A stretch of 64,000 bases of DNA. Origin: Scatophagus argus (Eukaryota > Chordata > Actinopteri > Scatophagidae). Each line of letters begins with the position of its first letter. The stretch's first letter is position 1. Where the stretch lies: assembly GCF_020382885.2 (NCBI RefSeq), contig NC_058499.1:10835872-10899871 (forward strand). The letters are read 5' to 3'. Under the pieces are notes generated by a model that was given only the letters and a program-made list of their open reading frames with translations, was not told the DNA's origin and ran no database searches. Below, one piece after another: positions 26,613 through 38,499 of the stretch. A program made the position numbers and the translations under genes.

Positions 26613-29600
26613 ATGCCCGAGGGACCAGAGCTCCACCTTGCCAGCCTTTATGTGAACAGAATGTGCAATGGAGTGATTTTTACTGGACCGATCAGAAAAT
26701 CTGAAGTCAGCAAGAATCCTGATGTGTCCTTCACCTGTGAGGCCTACTGCATCACGGCCATTTCCAGAGGGAAGGAAGTGAAGCTCACACTGACGCCCAT
26801 GAAGAGTGATGATCGAAAACAGAGAGTGAAGGCCGGACAGGCAGACCAGCCCATGGACATAGTGTTTCGCTTCGGGATGTCGGGTTATTTCCGCTTCACC
26901 ACAGAGGATGAGGTGCCCAAACATGCTCACCTGCGTTTTTATACTAAAGAGAAGCCCTGCAGAGTGCTGAGCTTTGTGGATACACGCAGGTTTGGTAGCT
27001 GGCAGCCCAGTGGGACGTGGCAGCCTGGCAGAGGGCCTTGCATCATGTCTGAGTACAAAAGCTTCAGGTGAGTGATGATGAGAGTGACGCTTGTGTCACC
27101 TGCTCAGCCAGTGCATCCTTGTCGCACTGACCAGTTAATCATTTGCAGGGAGAACGTAGTGTCGCACCTGTCCGACCGCGCCTTTGACAGGCCCATCTGT
27201 GAAGTTCTGCTCAATCAGAAGTACTTCAATGGCATCGGGAACTACCTGAGGGCTGAAATTCTTTTCAGGTGATACAGATACACAACCTTCAGAACAATTC
27301 ATGACACATCATACAGTTGTGTCGCAGCAATACACTGATACTGACCTTACTGTAAGTGGTTTGGGCTGTAATTTATTTAGTTATGGATTAATTTTAATTT
27401 TTTAACTGATTTCTTAGTCTATAAAATGGAATAGAAAAAAAATGCTGGTCACAGTTTCCCAAGGCTGAAAATGTCATCTTCAGATAACTTGTTTGCTCCG
27501 ATCAACAACAGGCCAAAATATTCAGTGTACAATCAAATAAAACTGAGGAAAAAAAAAAAATCAAGTTTTCACATGTGAGAAGCTAAAGTCACACAACAGG
27601 TTGCTGGCTCAGTTTTCAGTGACACAGCAGTCCATGGCCTCAAGTTACCTTTCATAAAATGTGACCCCGGTGAGTTCCAGCCAGTGAGGTATACAGACCG
27701 GTCAGGTTGAGGGAAAGGAAAGAACTGGTATGTGATCCGTATCAGAATTCATCCCTGGGAGAGCGAAAGCTGGATCATGTATCCCTTATCATTATTACAA
27801 TATTAACTAATTTATAGCGAGAAACAACGATTTCTTTAGCTGTTGTCATAGGGCTGGTTTGCATCTGGGGTACCCTGAAAAAGTTCAAGACCATAGGCAT
27901 GCTCGGAGGGCAGAAATCCTGGTACTGACAGACCGTGATTAATAGCATATCTTAACACAATTTCAAAAGAATCAAAAACTACAAGTGTGGAATTTGAATC
28001 CAGATTGGATTTGTGGTCAAAGCACAAAGGAATTTGTGCTTGTTTATTATGATTCCTAAATCAAGGTTGGACTTAAAAGGTCTTTTCCTCTGAGCCTTTG
28101 GTCTTACAGAAAAAGACTGGCAGCATGTTTTACATAGTTAAAAATATTGCCTAAACACAGTACCAGCTCTTATGTGTTACAAGGTCTGTTTCCCTCTGAT
28201 ATGAAATGAATGGTGTCTTTCTTTCACTTCTTGGTTTATCGCTTCCTCCAGTGAAGGCACAGTGATTCAGACTAAATAAAAAACAACAAAAGAGCCTTAT
28301 TGTTTACAAAAAGAATGAGTCCTAAGTCTCATTTTTCTTCAGGTTGAACATTCCACCATTCATTCCTGCCAGGACTGTGCTGGAAGGCCTTAAGTCAGAA
28401 GATTTTTGTGAAAATGAGAAGCCTGTGATTAATGAGATCATAGAGCCAAAGGTGAGTTTTCAGATCATTTGACACAAAACCCTAACTGCTTAGCATTTTC
28501 TAACACTGCATTTCTTTATTTGCAGAAGATCTCACACGGAATTAAACAGAAGAGGGTGAAAGAGGAGGCAGTTGACCTGCTCAGACTGTGTCATACAGTG
28601 CCTCTGGAGGTGGTAAGCCTTGGTGGGTTATGTGTTTACTGTCTGGTCTTGAAACTAACCTCAAAGATGGTGTTAGCTTTCATTTCTAGTGAAAGGCTTC
28701 AGAGAAATGACAATGTTGTTTTGTTTTGTTTTGGTTTTTTTTTAGGTGGAAAGGGTTATGATCCTGAGAAGGCAGACTACACTGCCTTTGAGTCATGGCT
28801 GCAGTGTTATTACGTTGATGGGATGAAATCTCTTCGGGACCACAATGGCAGAACTATGTGGTTCAAAGTGAGCTCAAAGGAAATCCTGTATTTTAATGTT
28901 TGTGGACAGGATTTTATATAACGCAGACGCTAATGCCTACTGTTCTGATTTCAGGGAGATCCAGGCCCCATGGCACCAAAAAGTAGGTAAACGTTTCAAT
29001 ATGTGAAATTGAAAGCTAATATGTATCTGAGAATAGCCAATCCAGCTGACTAAACTGACTGACCTCACGCAAACAGATTCAAAGTCACCCAAGGCGAAAA
29101 AGAGGGCAAAGAAAGAGGATGACCATGATTACACAGACAAGAAAAAGGTATAAACACATTTTTTTTGCATGACAATCAATGAACTCTACAGACCTATCTC
29201 TCAACACCGGTGTGATTTGATTAGGTGGCCAGGATTCGAACTGCAAGCACAACAAAGAAAAAGGCTGACAAGCAGGAAACTGTAACCAAAACACCAAAGA
29301 AGGAAAAGGATGCACGTGTGAAGGAGGCCGGATCAAAGAGAGGAAAGATGGAAGTCAAAACACCTCAGCAAGAAAAGAGATCAGCTGCACGTAGGAGGAA
29401 GAGCAGCAGCGCCGAGCCGACGGCCGCAGGTGAATGAAATTCTGTCATAATGAAACGTGTGTGTGTGTGTGGTGGTTAGCACTGTGGCCTCACAGCAAGA
29501 GGGTTCCAGGTTTGAAACCTGGAGTTTGCATGTTCTCCCTGTGCCTGCGTGGGGTTTTCTCCAGGTATGCCAGCTTCCTCCCATAATCCCAAAAACATGC

Positions 29601-29944
29601 ACATTAGGTTAAGTGGCTGCTCTACATTGCCCCAAGGTGTGAGTGTGTGCGTGAGTGGTTGTCTGTCTTTGTGTGATTGACTCGCGACCAGTCCAGGGTG
29701 AACCCTGCCTCTTGCCTGTAGCCAGCTGGGATAGGCTCCAGCTCACGCCCACCCCCCTTCCCCGCCCCCGCAACCCTGACAGATAAGCGCTATAGAAAAT
29801 GGATGGCTGGATGGATGAAATGTGTGAACAGCTTTTTTTTTCTCTACTGGCAGAGAACTGAAAGCGTTTTTGTAACCTTAATGTCATTCTTTTGTAGGTC
29901 CACAGAGACGGAGCAGGAGATTGAGCAGACAGAATGGCAAATAA
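26613..29944 (+). CDS. neil1: neil1, endonuclease VIII-like DNA glycosylase 1
   Basis: Nine coding exons give 417 residues: 26613-27067, 27149-27268, 28343-28451, 28526-28622, 28746-28867, 28955-28982, 29077-29147, 29225-29429 and 29898-29944. The frame is open further upstream, but the start is ATG 26613 because Fpg/Nei enzymes need Pro2 as the N-terminal nucleophile; MPEGPELHLAS is seen here with Glu3. RGKEVKL carries the conserved lysine. RAFDRPICEVLLNQKYF and GIGNYLRAEIL form the helix-two-turn-helix. GRTMWFKGDPGP is the zincless-finger arginine region. The tail is Lys/Arg-rich and probably nuclear-targeting. The enzyme removes oxidised bases and cleaves by beta,delta-elimination in base excision repair. 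Exon 4 must use the donor after 28622 rather than the GT at 28613 to keep EVVSLGGKGY in frame. A SINE occupies the last intron. Confidence 0.95.
29470..29820 (+). mobile_element. tRNA-derived SINE in the last neil1 intron
   Basis: The head has a tRNA-like pol III promoter: a box A-like TGGTTAGCACTGTGG and a box B-like GGTTTGAAACC. The body includes GCATGTTCTCCCTG, CCAAAAACATGCA, CAGCTGGGATAGGCTCCAG and GATAAGCGCTATAGAAAATGG, ending in short ATGG-type repeats. This is a layout I recall as very common in teleosts. A (GT)n run abuts the 5' side (about 29456-29471). It is in the same orientation as neil1. The family name is left open. Confidence 0.75.
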
Positions 29945-30252
29945 AAACAAAATTGAGGAACCACTGTATAGGACTGTTTTTATGTTTTTATACTATTAAA
30001 TATTTTTTATAAAATAAAACATGTTGCTGCAAATGTTCTACGACTGTTTATTGATTTGATGCAAAGTAATCACAATAGGTGTCTTTGAAAAGATGTCAAC
30101 CATATGCATTCATTTCTCTTAACTGTCAGAACGGCACCAGGTACATTTTGTTTTTGTTTTGTATTTTTGAGTATTTAACTACAATATCTTCTACCCTGAG
30201 GACCAAAATTATTGAGTACCGTACCGTGACATTTGGTAAAATGCTATATGTA
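29945..30252. terminator. Convergent 3' ends of neil1 and man2c1
   Basis: The stops of the two genes are only about 310 bases apart. neil1 has AATAAA at 30013-30018 on the plus strand. man2c1 has AATAAA on the minus strand (TTTATT at 30047-30052 on plus). Because cleavage usually falls 10-30 bases past each signal, the two transcripts should end within or past each other's signals and may overlap by a few tens of bases. Confidence 0.65.
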
Positions 30253-32839
30253 TCACAAGATGAGGAGAAGTGACAAAATTTGGAAGGGAGTGAATTTCAG
30301 GGGGATTCCTTCTGACGTAATGCGAACCGGCTGGGTGGGGTCATGTCTCTCCAAGAGATCGCAGCTACAAAAGGAAAAAAAACAAATTTCGTTCTTAGAC
30401 AGTACAACATAAAACATGCCAGACAGTTACACAAAAGAAACACTCACTGCCAGGCTTCCCTGACTGGAAGGGTGGTGCAGAGAGTTGCATTCACGCTACT
30501 GCCATGTGACTCGTAGAGCCGAACTATAAGTGCCCCCTTCCTGTCCTCGGCCTGTTATGGTAAATAGAGTAAATAGCCATTAATGGGCTGAGTGGATTAA
30601 GTCAAGCTGGGTTAAGCTAAATGTTTAATACCTGTTTAATGGTCTCAAGGATGACTGCTGCACTGCTGATGGTAAATGCACTCCAGGACATGGTGTCGGG
30701 ATTGCACTGGATTGACCTCAAAGGGAAGTTGAGATTGTATGCACACTGAATGACGGCAGCATCTTGGAAGGATCCTGTATTACAGTGCAAAAAAGTATAA
30801 CAAACATAAGCTCACCGGGCAGAGTTTTATGGTTTAATGAGAACAAAACTAACAAACTCCTACCTGAATGTGGCATGACTGCATAGGTGAAATGATGAGT
30901 CCCCATATCAGCATTGGCATCTGGGGCCTTTGATGCTCTCAGTCTAAGACAAAGATATCCACTGTTAGATGCAAGGATTTATTTAGTGTATCTGAACTGT
31001 TGTACATGAACAGCAGGAGAGCCTCACAGGGACAGAGTCATTGTGTTCTTGTAGACTGAATAGCCGTATTTGCAGTCATTCAGCAGCGCAACTCCAAAGT
31101 TGTGCTCTGACAAATCGGCCCATTTGTGACCCCAAACCTAAGGAAGACACCATGAATAAAAACATTTCAATAGTTTTCAACTTTTACTATAACTGCATCA
31201 CTGACATTAGATGTCCTACAATTTAGGCATGCAGGGACACAATAGTACACTAAGTGTTGTGTACCTCAAATCTGGCCCAGTCCCATGAAGTGTTCCTGTG
31301 TGTGGGTCTTTGTAGATGGCCGAACTGAATCTCATATGTGGCGTTGGGGCTGTGCACTCGCACGGGGAATTCCACCTTGAGGAACTTGTGAGACTCCGCC
31401 CACTCCACCTGAAATTGATAGATGCAGCAACGTGTATTTCTTGGGTATCGAAGAAGTTGTCAATGGCTGGATTGGAGTGTCTTCTGATATCTCAAATGTT
31501 ACTCAGTACCTTTGTGCTGAACCTGATGTAAGGACACATGGTGTCCATGACAATCTCCTGCGTGATTGTGCTGTTACCACTGATCCTCAGGGTGAAGCTG
31601 ACAATGCCTCGGAGCCCACCGGAGGACACCACATGAGCAGGCTGCACCACCTCCACCACTGGTTTCCTACACAGTTATTTCTGCTGTTAGGTTTATGATA
31701 TTCATTTAATGACAAAACAATTATATGACGTGTATTAAGGTGGCAAAAGACTGTAATGAGTGACACCTTGTCTGCAGATGGTAGTCCATTACATCCCAAG
31801 CATCCCAGTACAGAGGGACATCATCAAACATGGTAAACTGGTTTCCCTGACAGCTGTCAGAGATGGCTTCTCTGCGACAGAAAGAGTGATGAGAAACATG
31901 CCAATTCAATAACATTAATGTTGCAGTAGAAAATACACAGGTGGCCACGTGAGGTCCTGCAGTACCTGTTTGCATCGATCAAATACAGCGATGCCAAAGT
32001 GCCGTCTTTGTTTATGACAGTCTGTAAAATCCCATTCTCCATGAGGACAGTGCCGTCAGACTGTAATGTTGCACAGCGTTTCAGTTAGCCGAATTAAATT
32101 AAAGTAAGTAGCTTATATTTTTAAATTAGTGCAAAGGGAGTGTAACACAAACACAGACGGAAGTATAGACATACAATACATAGAAACAAATGGAGGAGAA
32201 GGTTTACAAACATCATACATCATGATGTGTATATTCAGAAAAATAAAATTCATGCTCCGACAGAAGCCTCGGCTTGTGTGTTTCGTGATGATTTAGGGAA
32301 ATTTAATCACCACTGAAAGGAAGAGGAAATGAGTTATACTGTACATACTTGCACAGTCACAGAGACTGGAGTCACAGGCTGTACATCTTTGACAGGAGAC
32401 AAACCAACACTGGGAACTCTCACCAGAGCTGCAGATCAAAACATAGCAAAGTATGCAGTTGTAGTATAGAAAGCAAAAACATGAATATTGAAAATATATT
32501 TATTTATTTTTAACATACCCAAACCAGGTTTACCAGCACCATCGTGAATCTGGATGACTTCATTGCGCTCCCATGGCAGGGAGTTGAACACAGCAGCAGA
32601 GTTGCCCTTTGACACCAAGGCTCCGCAGGCATCACGCAGAAGTGTAGCACCATCTCTCTGGATATCTTAAACACAGTATAATGTTCCTTTTGTTTTAGAA
32701 AACACATTTGTATCGCTCTGATTAAAGCAAAGACCTTCTGAAAATTCTACCTTCATAATATCCAAGTGCATCCTCCACAACCATCTCAATGCAGCTGCCG
32801 GGAATCACATCGTGGAATTGGTTTAAAAGAAGAAGCCTG

Positions 32840-32876
<37 letters not shown>

Positions 32877-35800
32877 ATAGGGAAACCATTTTCATACTGT
32901 AACAATAGAGATTTAATTTAATGTAATTATGCATCCTCATTGGATGGATTTATAATATGCATGTCAGGACCTCCAGAGCTTCTGTAATGTTTCCACAGGA
33001 TACTGAAAAGTTCTGTCCCGACACAGTGCCAAGCTGCTGGCTATCTCAACGTCATGAAGCAGCACCTCACACTGACGGTTCCCCTGTTTAATCTGGAAAA
33101 AACAAGAAAAGCCTGAAAGTACCTGCACCTCATCAGACAGTACCAACATTTTTAATTGTCTTAAAACTTCACCTGTTTGAAGCATTTTTTATCCATCTCT
33201 CAATTGGATTGGTTTTAGACATCACACATATATCTCATTTCCACAAAAAAAGATCTTTTTCCTTAATTAACGGTTATTTTGTGGCACTGAGAGGGATTCT
33301 ATAATGAGATGTTACTGGTAATTATACCTACTTGCTGCACCTATGCTTGTGTATCTTCAGATTTTTTTTCTACCTTTGCCTGTGTGGTGTAGGTGCCATT
33401 GTGCAGCTCCAGGAAGAGCTCTCCGGACCAAGTACAAAGCAGAGCTGAGTCAGCCCGAAGCTGTGAGAAAAACTTTTCAGGACTGGATACATGGACCCTG
33501 AGGGATATACAAAAATTAGAGATGGAAGTGACCAATGACGTATCTGGTTACTCCTTTCTTTTTTCACTCTGACTAAAGCATGATCACATTGACCAGTGTT
33601 GTAAAACAACACCCCACAGACTATGACAGACACCACTAATCGCATCAGTCATGTCCTGAAAGGGTTGGAGTCCACTGCCTACGTGCTGACACACCCCACT
33701 GTAAACGTTATTACAGAAATCCCACAATGACAATATAAAAACTCATGACTCATAACTCATGATTCTTTTGTTATGTGAAGTGTCTATGCCTTATTTTGGG
33801 CTCTGCCATTGTTATTGTTAATGTGTGACAGGAACTGACTTGGGAAGTCCATCTGTGTCACGAACCCGGCGCAGTCTGTCCAGCATCAGCTGTGTGGGTC
33901 CGCCGCCGCCATCTCCAAAACCAAACAACACTGCACTGTGATTGGTTCTGCCTTTGTCTTCATTATTTTTCACAGTTTTCACCAGCTGTGGGCAGAGGAA
34001 AACCAGATAAACATAAGCTTTGCAAGGACTGTAAATATACTCCTCACAGACTCAACATTCACCAAGTTGTGTGTACTATAATACAAACTCACGTCTTCAA
34101 CCTTGCACTTCATTGCATAGGAACCTCCAGGTGGAAAGTATGTTAACACTGTGGAGCCATCAAGACCTTCCCAGAAAAATGTGTTGTGCTTTAGGAAAGA
34201 GAAATCAAAACTGAAACATTTTTCTTCAGGAAATTTTTTTTACCTTACACCTGAGTATTTTACTCACCGGAAAGGTGTTGACCAGGTTCCAGCTGAGCTT
34301 TTGCGTCAGGAAACTGGAAATGCCACAGCCCTGCATTATTTGAGGAAGTTGGGCTGTGTATCCAAATGTATCTGGTAGCCAAAACTGAAGAGAACAGAGA
34401 AAACATTCTTATATTATGCATTTGTGACGTAATGGTGGCCACAAATGTACCAGACCTTTCATACAAACAGCAACTTAAGTTATGCACACATTTTCGTGAA
34501 TGTCTACCTCCTTGCAATGGATCCCAAACTCATGGTTAAAGAAGCGCTGACCTTCCAGGAACTGACGAACCATGGACTCGCCTGAGGGCAGGTTACCATC
34601 CTGACAGGCAAACGCATCATTAACACATCTGAACTTAAGATATCATGCTCATAAAAATGGCTGAATGACAGCCCCAATAATACGACTTAATTCTTAAGAT
34701 ACAATATATAGACAAAAGTATCCAGACACACCCCTTTATAGGGCTGTTTTTCAGGGGTTGGGCTCGGTTCCTTACTTCCAGTGAAGGGGAAATCTTAATG
34801 CTTCAGCATACCAAGACCTTATGGACAATGCTATGCTTCCAACTTCATGGCAACAGTTTGGGGAAGGCCCAAAGTGTAGCTGCAAAGCTGTCTACGCATT
34901 CAGAATGCCATATCAGTCCCTGTTGGTGTAATGGTCTGTTGTCTATATAGTGTACATGAAAAGTGACTGATTTGCAATATTAGGTTTACCATTTCTACCC
35001 AAACTCCTCCAACTGGGATGAATTGCCCTTTCTTGACGTAATGCTGAATCTGGGAGAAGAGTCCTGGATACCAGCTTTTTACCCACTGGTACTGCTGGGC
35101 CTAAACAACAGAATAGAAAAAAAAGCCAGAGCTGAAGATGGCTGCTAAATTCTGAAGAACCTCACCAACTCACACAAAACTTTGTTACCTGAGAGCAAGT
35201 AAAAACAAACTCTGGGTTCTTCTCCATCAAACGGATCGCCGTCACCCAACTTCGGCCACATTTGCGAATGGTCTCTTCATAGGGCCACAGCCAAGCTGCA
35301 TATACAGTCATAAATAATAACATATTATTTAATATTAATATATTTCTTAATATTTTATAAAAATTGTAAGGTTGCAAGAATTTATGTGCATTTTCTATTT
35401 GTTTTCCACCTTAAAAGTATGCTTTTTGTACCATTTAGCGACTATAGATGATATCTCCAATTCAGTCCTGATACAAAAACAATTTCTGTACAAATAAAAA
35501 TATGCTTTTCTTTGAAACCCCTTTTCCCTTTAACAAAAGAATGCAAACTCAAGAAGCCAGAGAAAGATTCTGCCTAAATAAAGTAGTCAAACATTGACAA
35601 TTTATGATCTAAATCAGTAACCATCTGACTATTCATTATACAAAAAAGCTGCATACGTGACCAGGGATTCAACACCGTTTTTTGTGTTTGACTCTCAGTT
35701 GCATTCAACAACAGAAATCAAACTGAGACCTGAGTCTATGTGACAGTGACCCATGGCATGAATAGTGTGCTGGCTTTCTCCGTTCCGCTGGTTGAAGAAG

Positions 35801-37634
35801 TTGCGAGCCAGACTGCGTGCTTTGGAAAAGGAGCTGGGATCAGATGGATCACAGCGGTTCACCATCTCATTGACAGTGAAGAGTGCCTGGTAGCCTCGTT
35901 GTTCTCCCTCACCAAGTTCCTGCGAAGGAAAAGAAATCACCAAAGTTAATGTTTACTATTCATTCAATATCATCTAAAGTGTTTTGTGTGACTGTACCTT
36001 CACAATGTCAATGAGCATCTCAAAATCAGTCAGCAGCTCCTGTACATCCCGATTAAATACCACCAGTTCGGCCTTCTGCACAGAAAACTTCCTGTTTGGA
36101 TCTGGGGCTGCAATCATGGACCCTTGACCAGCTCCAAAAACTCCATTACAGGCCATCTCCACATAAAGGGTGATACTAGAGAACAAAAGAAATTATGAAC
36201 ACTGAACAAGCCAAGATGGTAAGAGAAGCAGCGATGATATTTTAGTTAACTGACCTGTGTGGCTCCTCATCTTTCAGACAGTCAGATAGGATGTAACTTG
36301 TTTTTTCACCTTCTTTAGTCAGACCCTACAAAAACACATTAAATGTCCTACTGAAATGTACTTATGGGTTTAGCATAGAAATTTGGCACTTTAATAAAAT
36401 CTGACTAACACCAATCAGCCACAACATTAAAACCATTGACAGCTGATGTGAATAACATTGATCATCTCATTACAATGTGATGTTCTGCAGGGAAACCTTT
36501 TCCTAGCATTCATGCAGAGGCCACTTGATGGTGTGCAACACACCTAAACACTGGAGACCAAATACACCCCCCAACAACACTGGCACATCACATGGATGCT
36601 CAATCAAAATGAGATATGGGGAATTTGGAGGTGTGGAACTCTTTTCCATGTCGTCAAGTCGGACCACTTCTGAATAGTTTTTGTGCAGTGTGGCAGGGTG
36701 CACTGGCCTGGTGGGAGGGTCACTGCCATCAGGGAATGTCATTGCACATGAGGGGGTGTACTTGGTCTGCAGACATGTTTAGATGGGTGCTATGTGTGAA
36801 AGAACATCCACAAGAATGTCAGGACCCACTGTTTCCCAGCAGAACATCACATTGCAACGAGATGATCAATGTTAGTCACTTCACCTGTCAGTGGTTTTAA
36901 TGTTTACTCCGATTTGTGTAAACAAAACTTCTGTTACATTACCTGAACTGGCTGTTCATTTCTCCAAACCATCGCTTCTCCATCACTATCCCACAGAAGA
37001 TGAACCTCTTTCCCTCTCCAGGACTCAGGGATTTTCAGGGTCAATTTAAACCAGCATGTCCACCACCTTTGACAAGCATTTAGCTTGAGTCATTGCCAAG
37101 ATGTGAGCGTATAACAGATCCAAGGGTGATCAAATCTGACTGTATTTACTTACGTCGGTCCAAAGGTATCACCCAGTTCATAAGGTGCAAAGTTCTGTTT
37201 GGAAGCTTCTGTGAATGTGATCCGTTTGGAAGACAAAAAGGAGGAGAGGGACTCCAGTGCACAAGAGTCTCCATATAGTCTGCAGAGAATAATCATGTCT
37301 GTTATGCTCTGACCAGATCTGGTCAGTGTGCAGTATAAATGTACACACACTTTAACTACAGGGCATTTGGTCAGACAGGTGAACGTGAACATCATGTGGA
37401 TTTAAAAGCAACAGATTATGATAAGATTATCTGTTCTAGAACAGTGTTGACCTCTAATTCAGTGCATTCTGCAGACTGGTGTCCAGCAAGTACTTGTTCT
37501 AGTGTCAGTGCAGCTGTATGAACGAAGCCTTACCGTCCTCTCAGATTGCAATCGGTGAAATATACATCAGAGATGAATTTCTCTGCTCTTTCCAGGAGAG
37601 TGCGCCTGTTCTTCAGCACAGGCTGATGATACAT
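30253..37634 (-). CDS. man2c1: man2c1, cytosolic alpha-mannosidase (GH38)
   Basis: Twenty-six coding exons give 1022 residues (human about 1040): 37534-37634, 37154-37279, 36943-37066, 36255-36325, 35998-36175, 35730-35919, 35189-35295, 34990-35100, 34508-34600, 34268-34384, 34093-34188, 33840-33985, 33374-33497, 32971-33092, 32751-32836, 32519-32665, 32349-32428, 31966-32060, 31767-31871, 31510-31666, 31265-31408, 31028-31137, 30864-30943, 30632-30774, 30448-30551 and 30253-30364. The start [16 protein letters not shown] aligns with human MAAAPALKHWRTTLER. GH38 metal and catalytic residues are visible: GHCHIDSAWLWP (His260, Asp262), LPDTFGY (nucleophile Asp372) and NQFHD (His577). The enzyme trims free oligomannosides in the cytosol. 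Two short upstream ORFs precede the start, and two Tc1-like remnants and a poly(C) tract lie in introns. Confidence 0.95.
32842..32875 (-). repeat. Homopolymer of 34 G (34 C in man2c1 pre-mRNA) at a splice acceptor
   Basis: The plus strand has 34 consecutive G from 32842 to 32875. In the man2c1 transcript this reads C34 followed by AACAG at the end of intron 14. The tract therefore serves as the polypyrimidine tract of the exon 32751-32836 acceptor. Exact length in an assembly is unreliable for such runs. The G strand could form a quadruplex and the C strand an i-motif. Confidence 0.85.
34705..34949 (+). mobile_element. Internally deleted Tc1-like element (MITE-like) in man2c1 intron 8
   Basis: The left end has TATATAGACAAAAGTATCCA. 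The right end, read on the other strand, has TATATAGACAACAG with CACCAACAGGGAC shortly inside. The interior (CTTCCAGTGAAGGGGAAATC, ATGCTTCAGCATACCAAGAC, CAGTTTGGGGAAGG) is part of the same transposase-bearing family as the fragment at 54399. The central coding part is missing, leaving about 245 bp between the terminal repeats. It fills most of a 389 bp intron and interrupts no exon. Confidence 0.75.
36408..36919 (-). mobile_element. Fold-back Tc1-like remnant in man2c1 intron 3
   Basis: The ends are inverted: CCAATCAGCCACAACATTAAAACC at the left mirrors GGTTTTAATG with GATTTGTGT at the right. The minus strand carries decayed Tc1 transposase C-terminal code (FPDGS, PPNSP, then LIEHP in place of the usual SPDLNPIEHLWD). 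The sequence from the left end through GATGTTCTGCAGGGAAACC to about 36570 is repeated inverted from the right end through CAGCAGAACATCAC, so a second copy of the 3' half is joined head to head. The outer end stops 23 bases from the man2c1 exon 36943-37066 donor border. Several changes disrupt the frame; it is inactive. Confidence 0.75.
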
Positions 37635-38300
37635 CACGAAAACCACATACAAAGCACCTACAGCTTTTTCTTTCCAACAGCGAGCAATCAAAACTAGAAA
37701 CCTGGGGCGTCGTTCTGATCCGTCATCTTGGACGCCGTCCCAAAGATCTGCTCTCCATTAGTGACTGTACATGTGGGCTGCCTTTCCGGAAGTCTCTCTC
37801 TTTTGTTTTTTTAACTGGCCAACACGCCCCCTTGTTTAATACTAGTTACAGCAGTGGACAGAGGTCAAATGGGCTGTGGTCAAACACAGGAAAGAAAGCA
37901 AAGGCAGATATTCAGTCAGGGCTTCACATTGAGACATAAGTTATTTGAACAATCCCCACATCCGATCGCAAGCCTACGTGTTTGCTAAACATTTCAAATA
38001 TATATTTATTTTCTCTACTACGACTGCTACACGTCATCAACACGTAAAATGCATTCTGTTTACAAAATACACTGTCAGACAAATCGAATCAAAATATTCA
38101 ACAAAAATGAAAAGTGCCTGTAAAAATGTCATACTGCTGAGTCAACAGATGACGATCAGCTTTTTCTCATCATACCCACATTTCGAACGAGCCCGATTAA
38201 CTCAAATGAAATGCACAAAAGACCCGGAAGTAAAACGTATTGTACTTCAACAAACCAGCCTTTAGATGGCAGTGCTGCTCAACAACTGCCAACGATGTGT
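37635..38300 (-). promoter_or_regulatory. man2c1 5' UTR and promoter
   Basis: On the minus strand, CCAAGATGACGG (about 37721-37732) resembles the YY1/translation-initiator motif seen at many vertebrate housekeeping starts. CCGGAAAG/CTTTCCGG (about 37784-37791) and CCGGAAGT (about 38222-38230, plus) look like ETS sites. Two ATGs in this leader open ORFs of about ten codons that stop before the main start. No acceptor lies directly before ATG 37634, so the leader is probably unspliced there. Confidence 0.5.
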
Positions 38301-38355
38301 GTGAGTCTGTGGGGTCAGGAAGGGCAGATGAACTGTGCAAAGTGTCAAAACTGGG

Positions 38356-38385
38356 TTATTTATCTATTTATTTATTTATTTATTT
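38356..38385. repeat. TTTA tetranucleotide microsatellite
   Basis: About seven tandem TTTA/TATT units with one interruption near the left end. It lies between man2c1 and the ca12 3' end. Confidence 0.8.
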
Positions 38386-38499
38386 GCTTTTAACGGTTAG
38401 AACTGGCGGTAACAGATTTTATTGTTTTTATAAAGGTTCGAGGTTTCGTCTTGTAGGTGCAAATGTGACTGCAGTGTTAAGTTCTTTCAAGACTAGGAC

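Noticed and set aside
28469-28921. A 150-codon frame in neil1
   Set aside because: It merely reads through two neil1 exons and the intervening intron; spliced exons explain the coding parts.
29609-29950. A 113-codon minus-strand frame
   Set aside because: It is antisense through the SINE and the last neil1 exon, with TTHAHTHT-type code from the GT/CA-rich SINE body.
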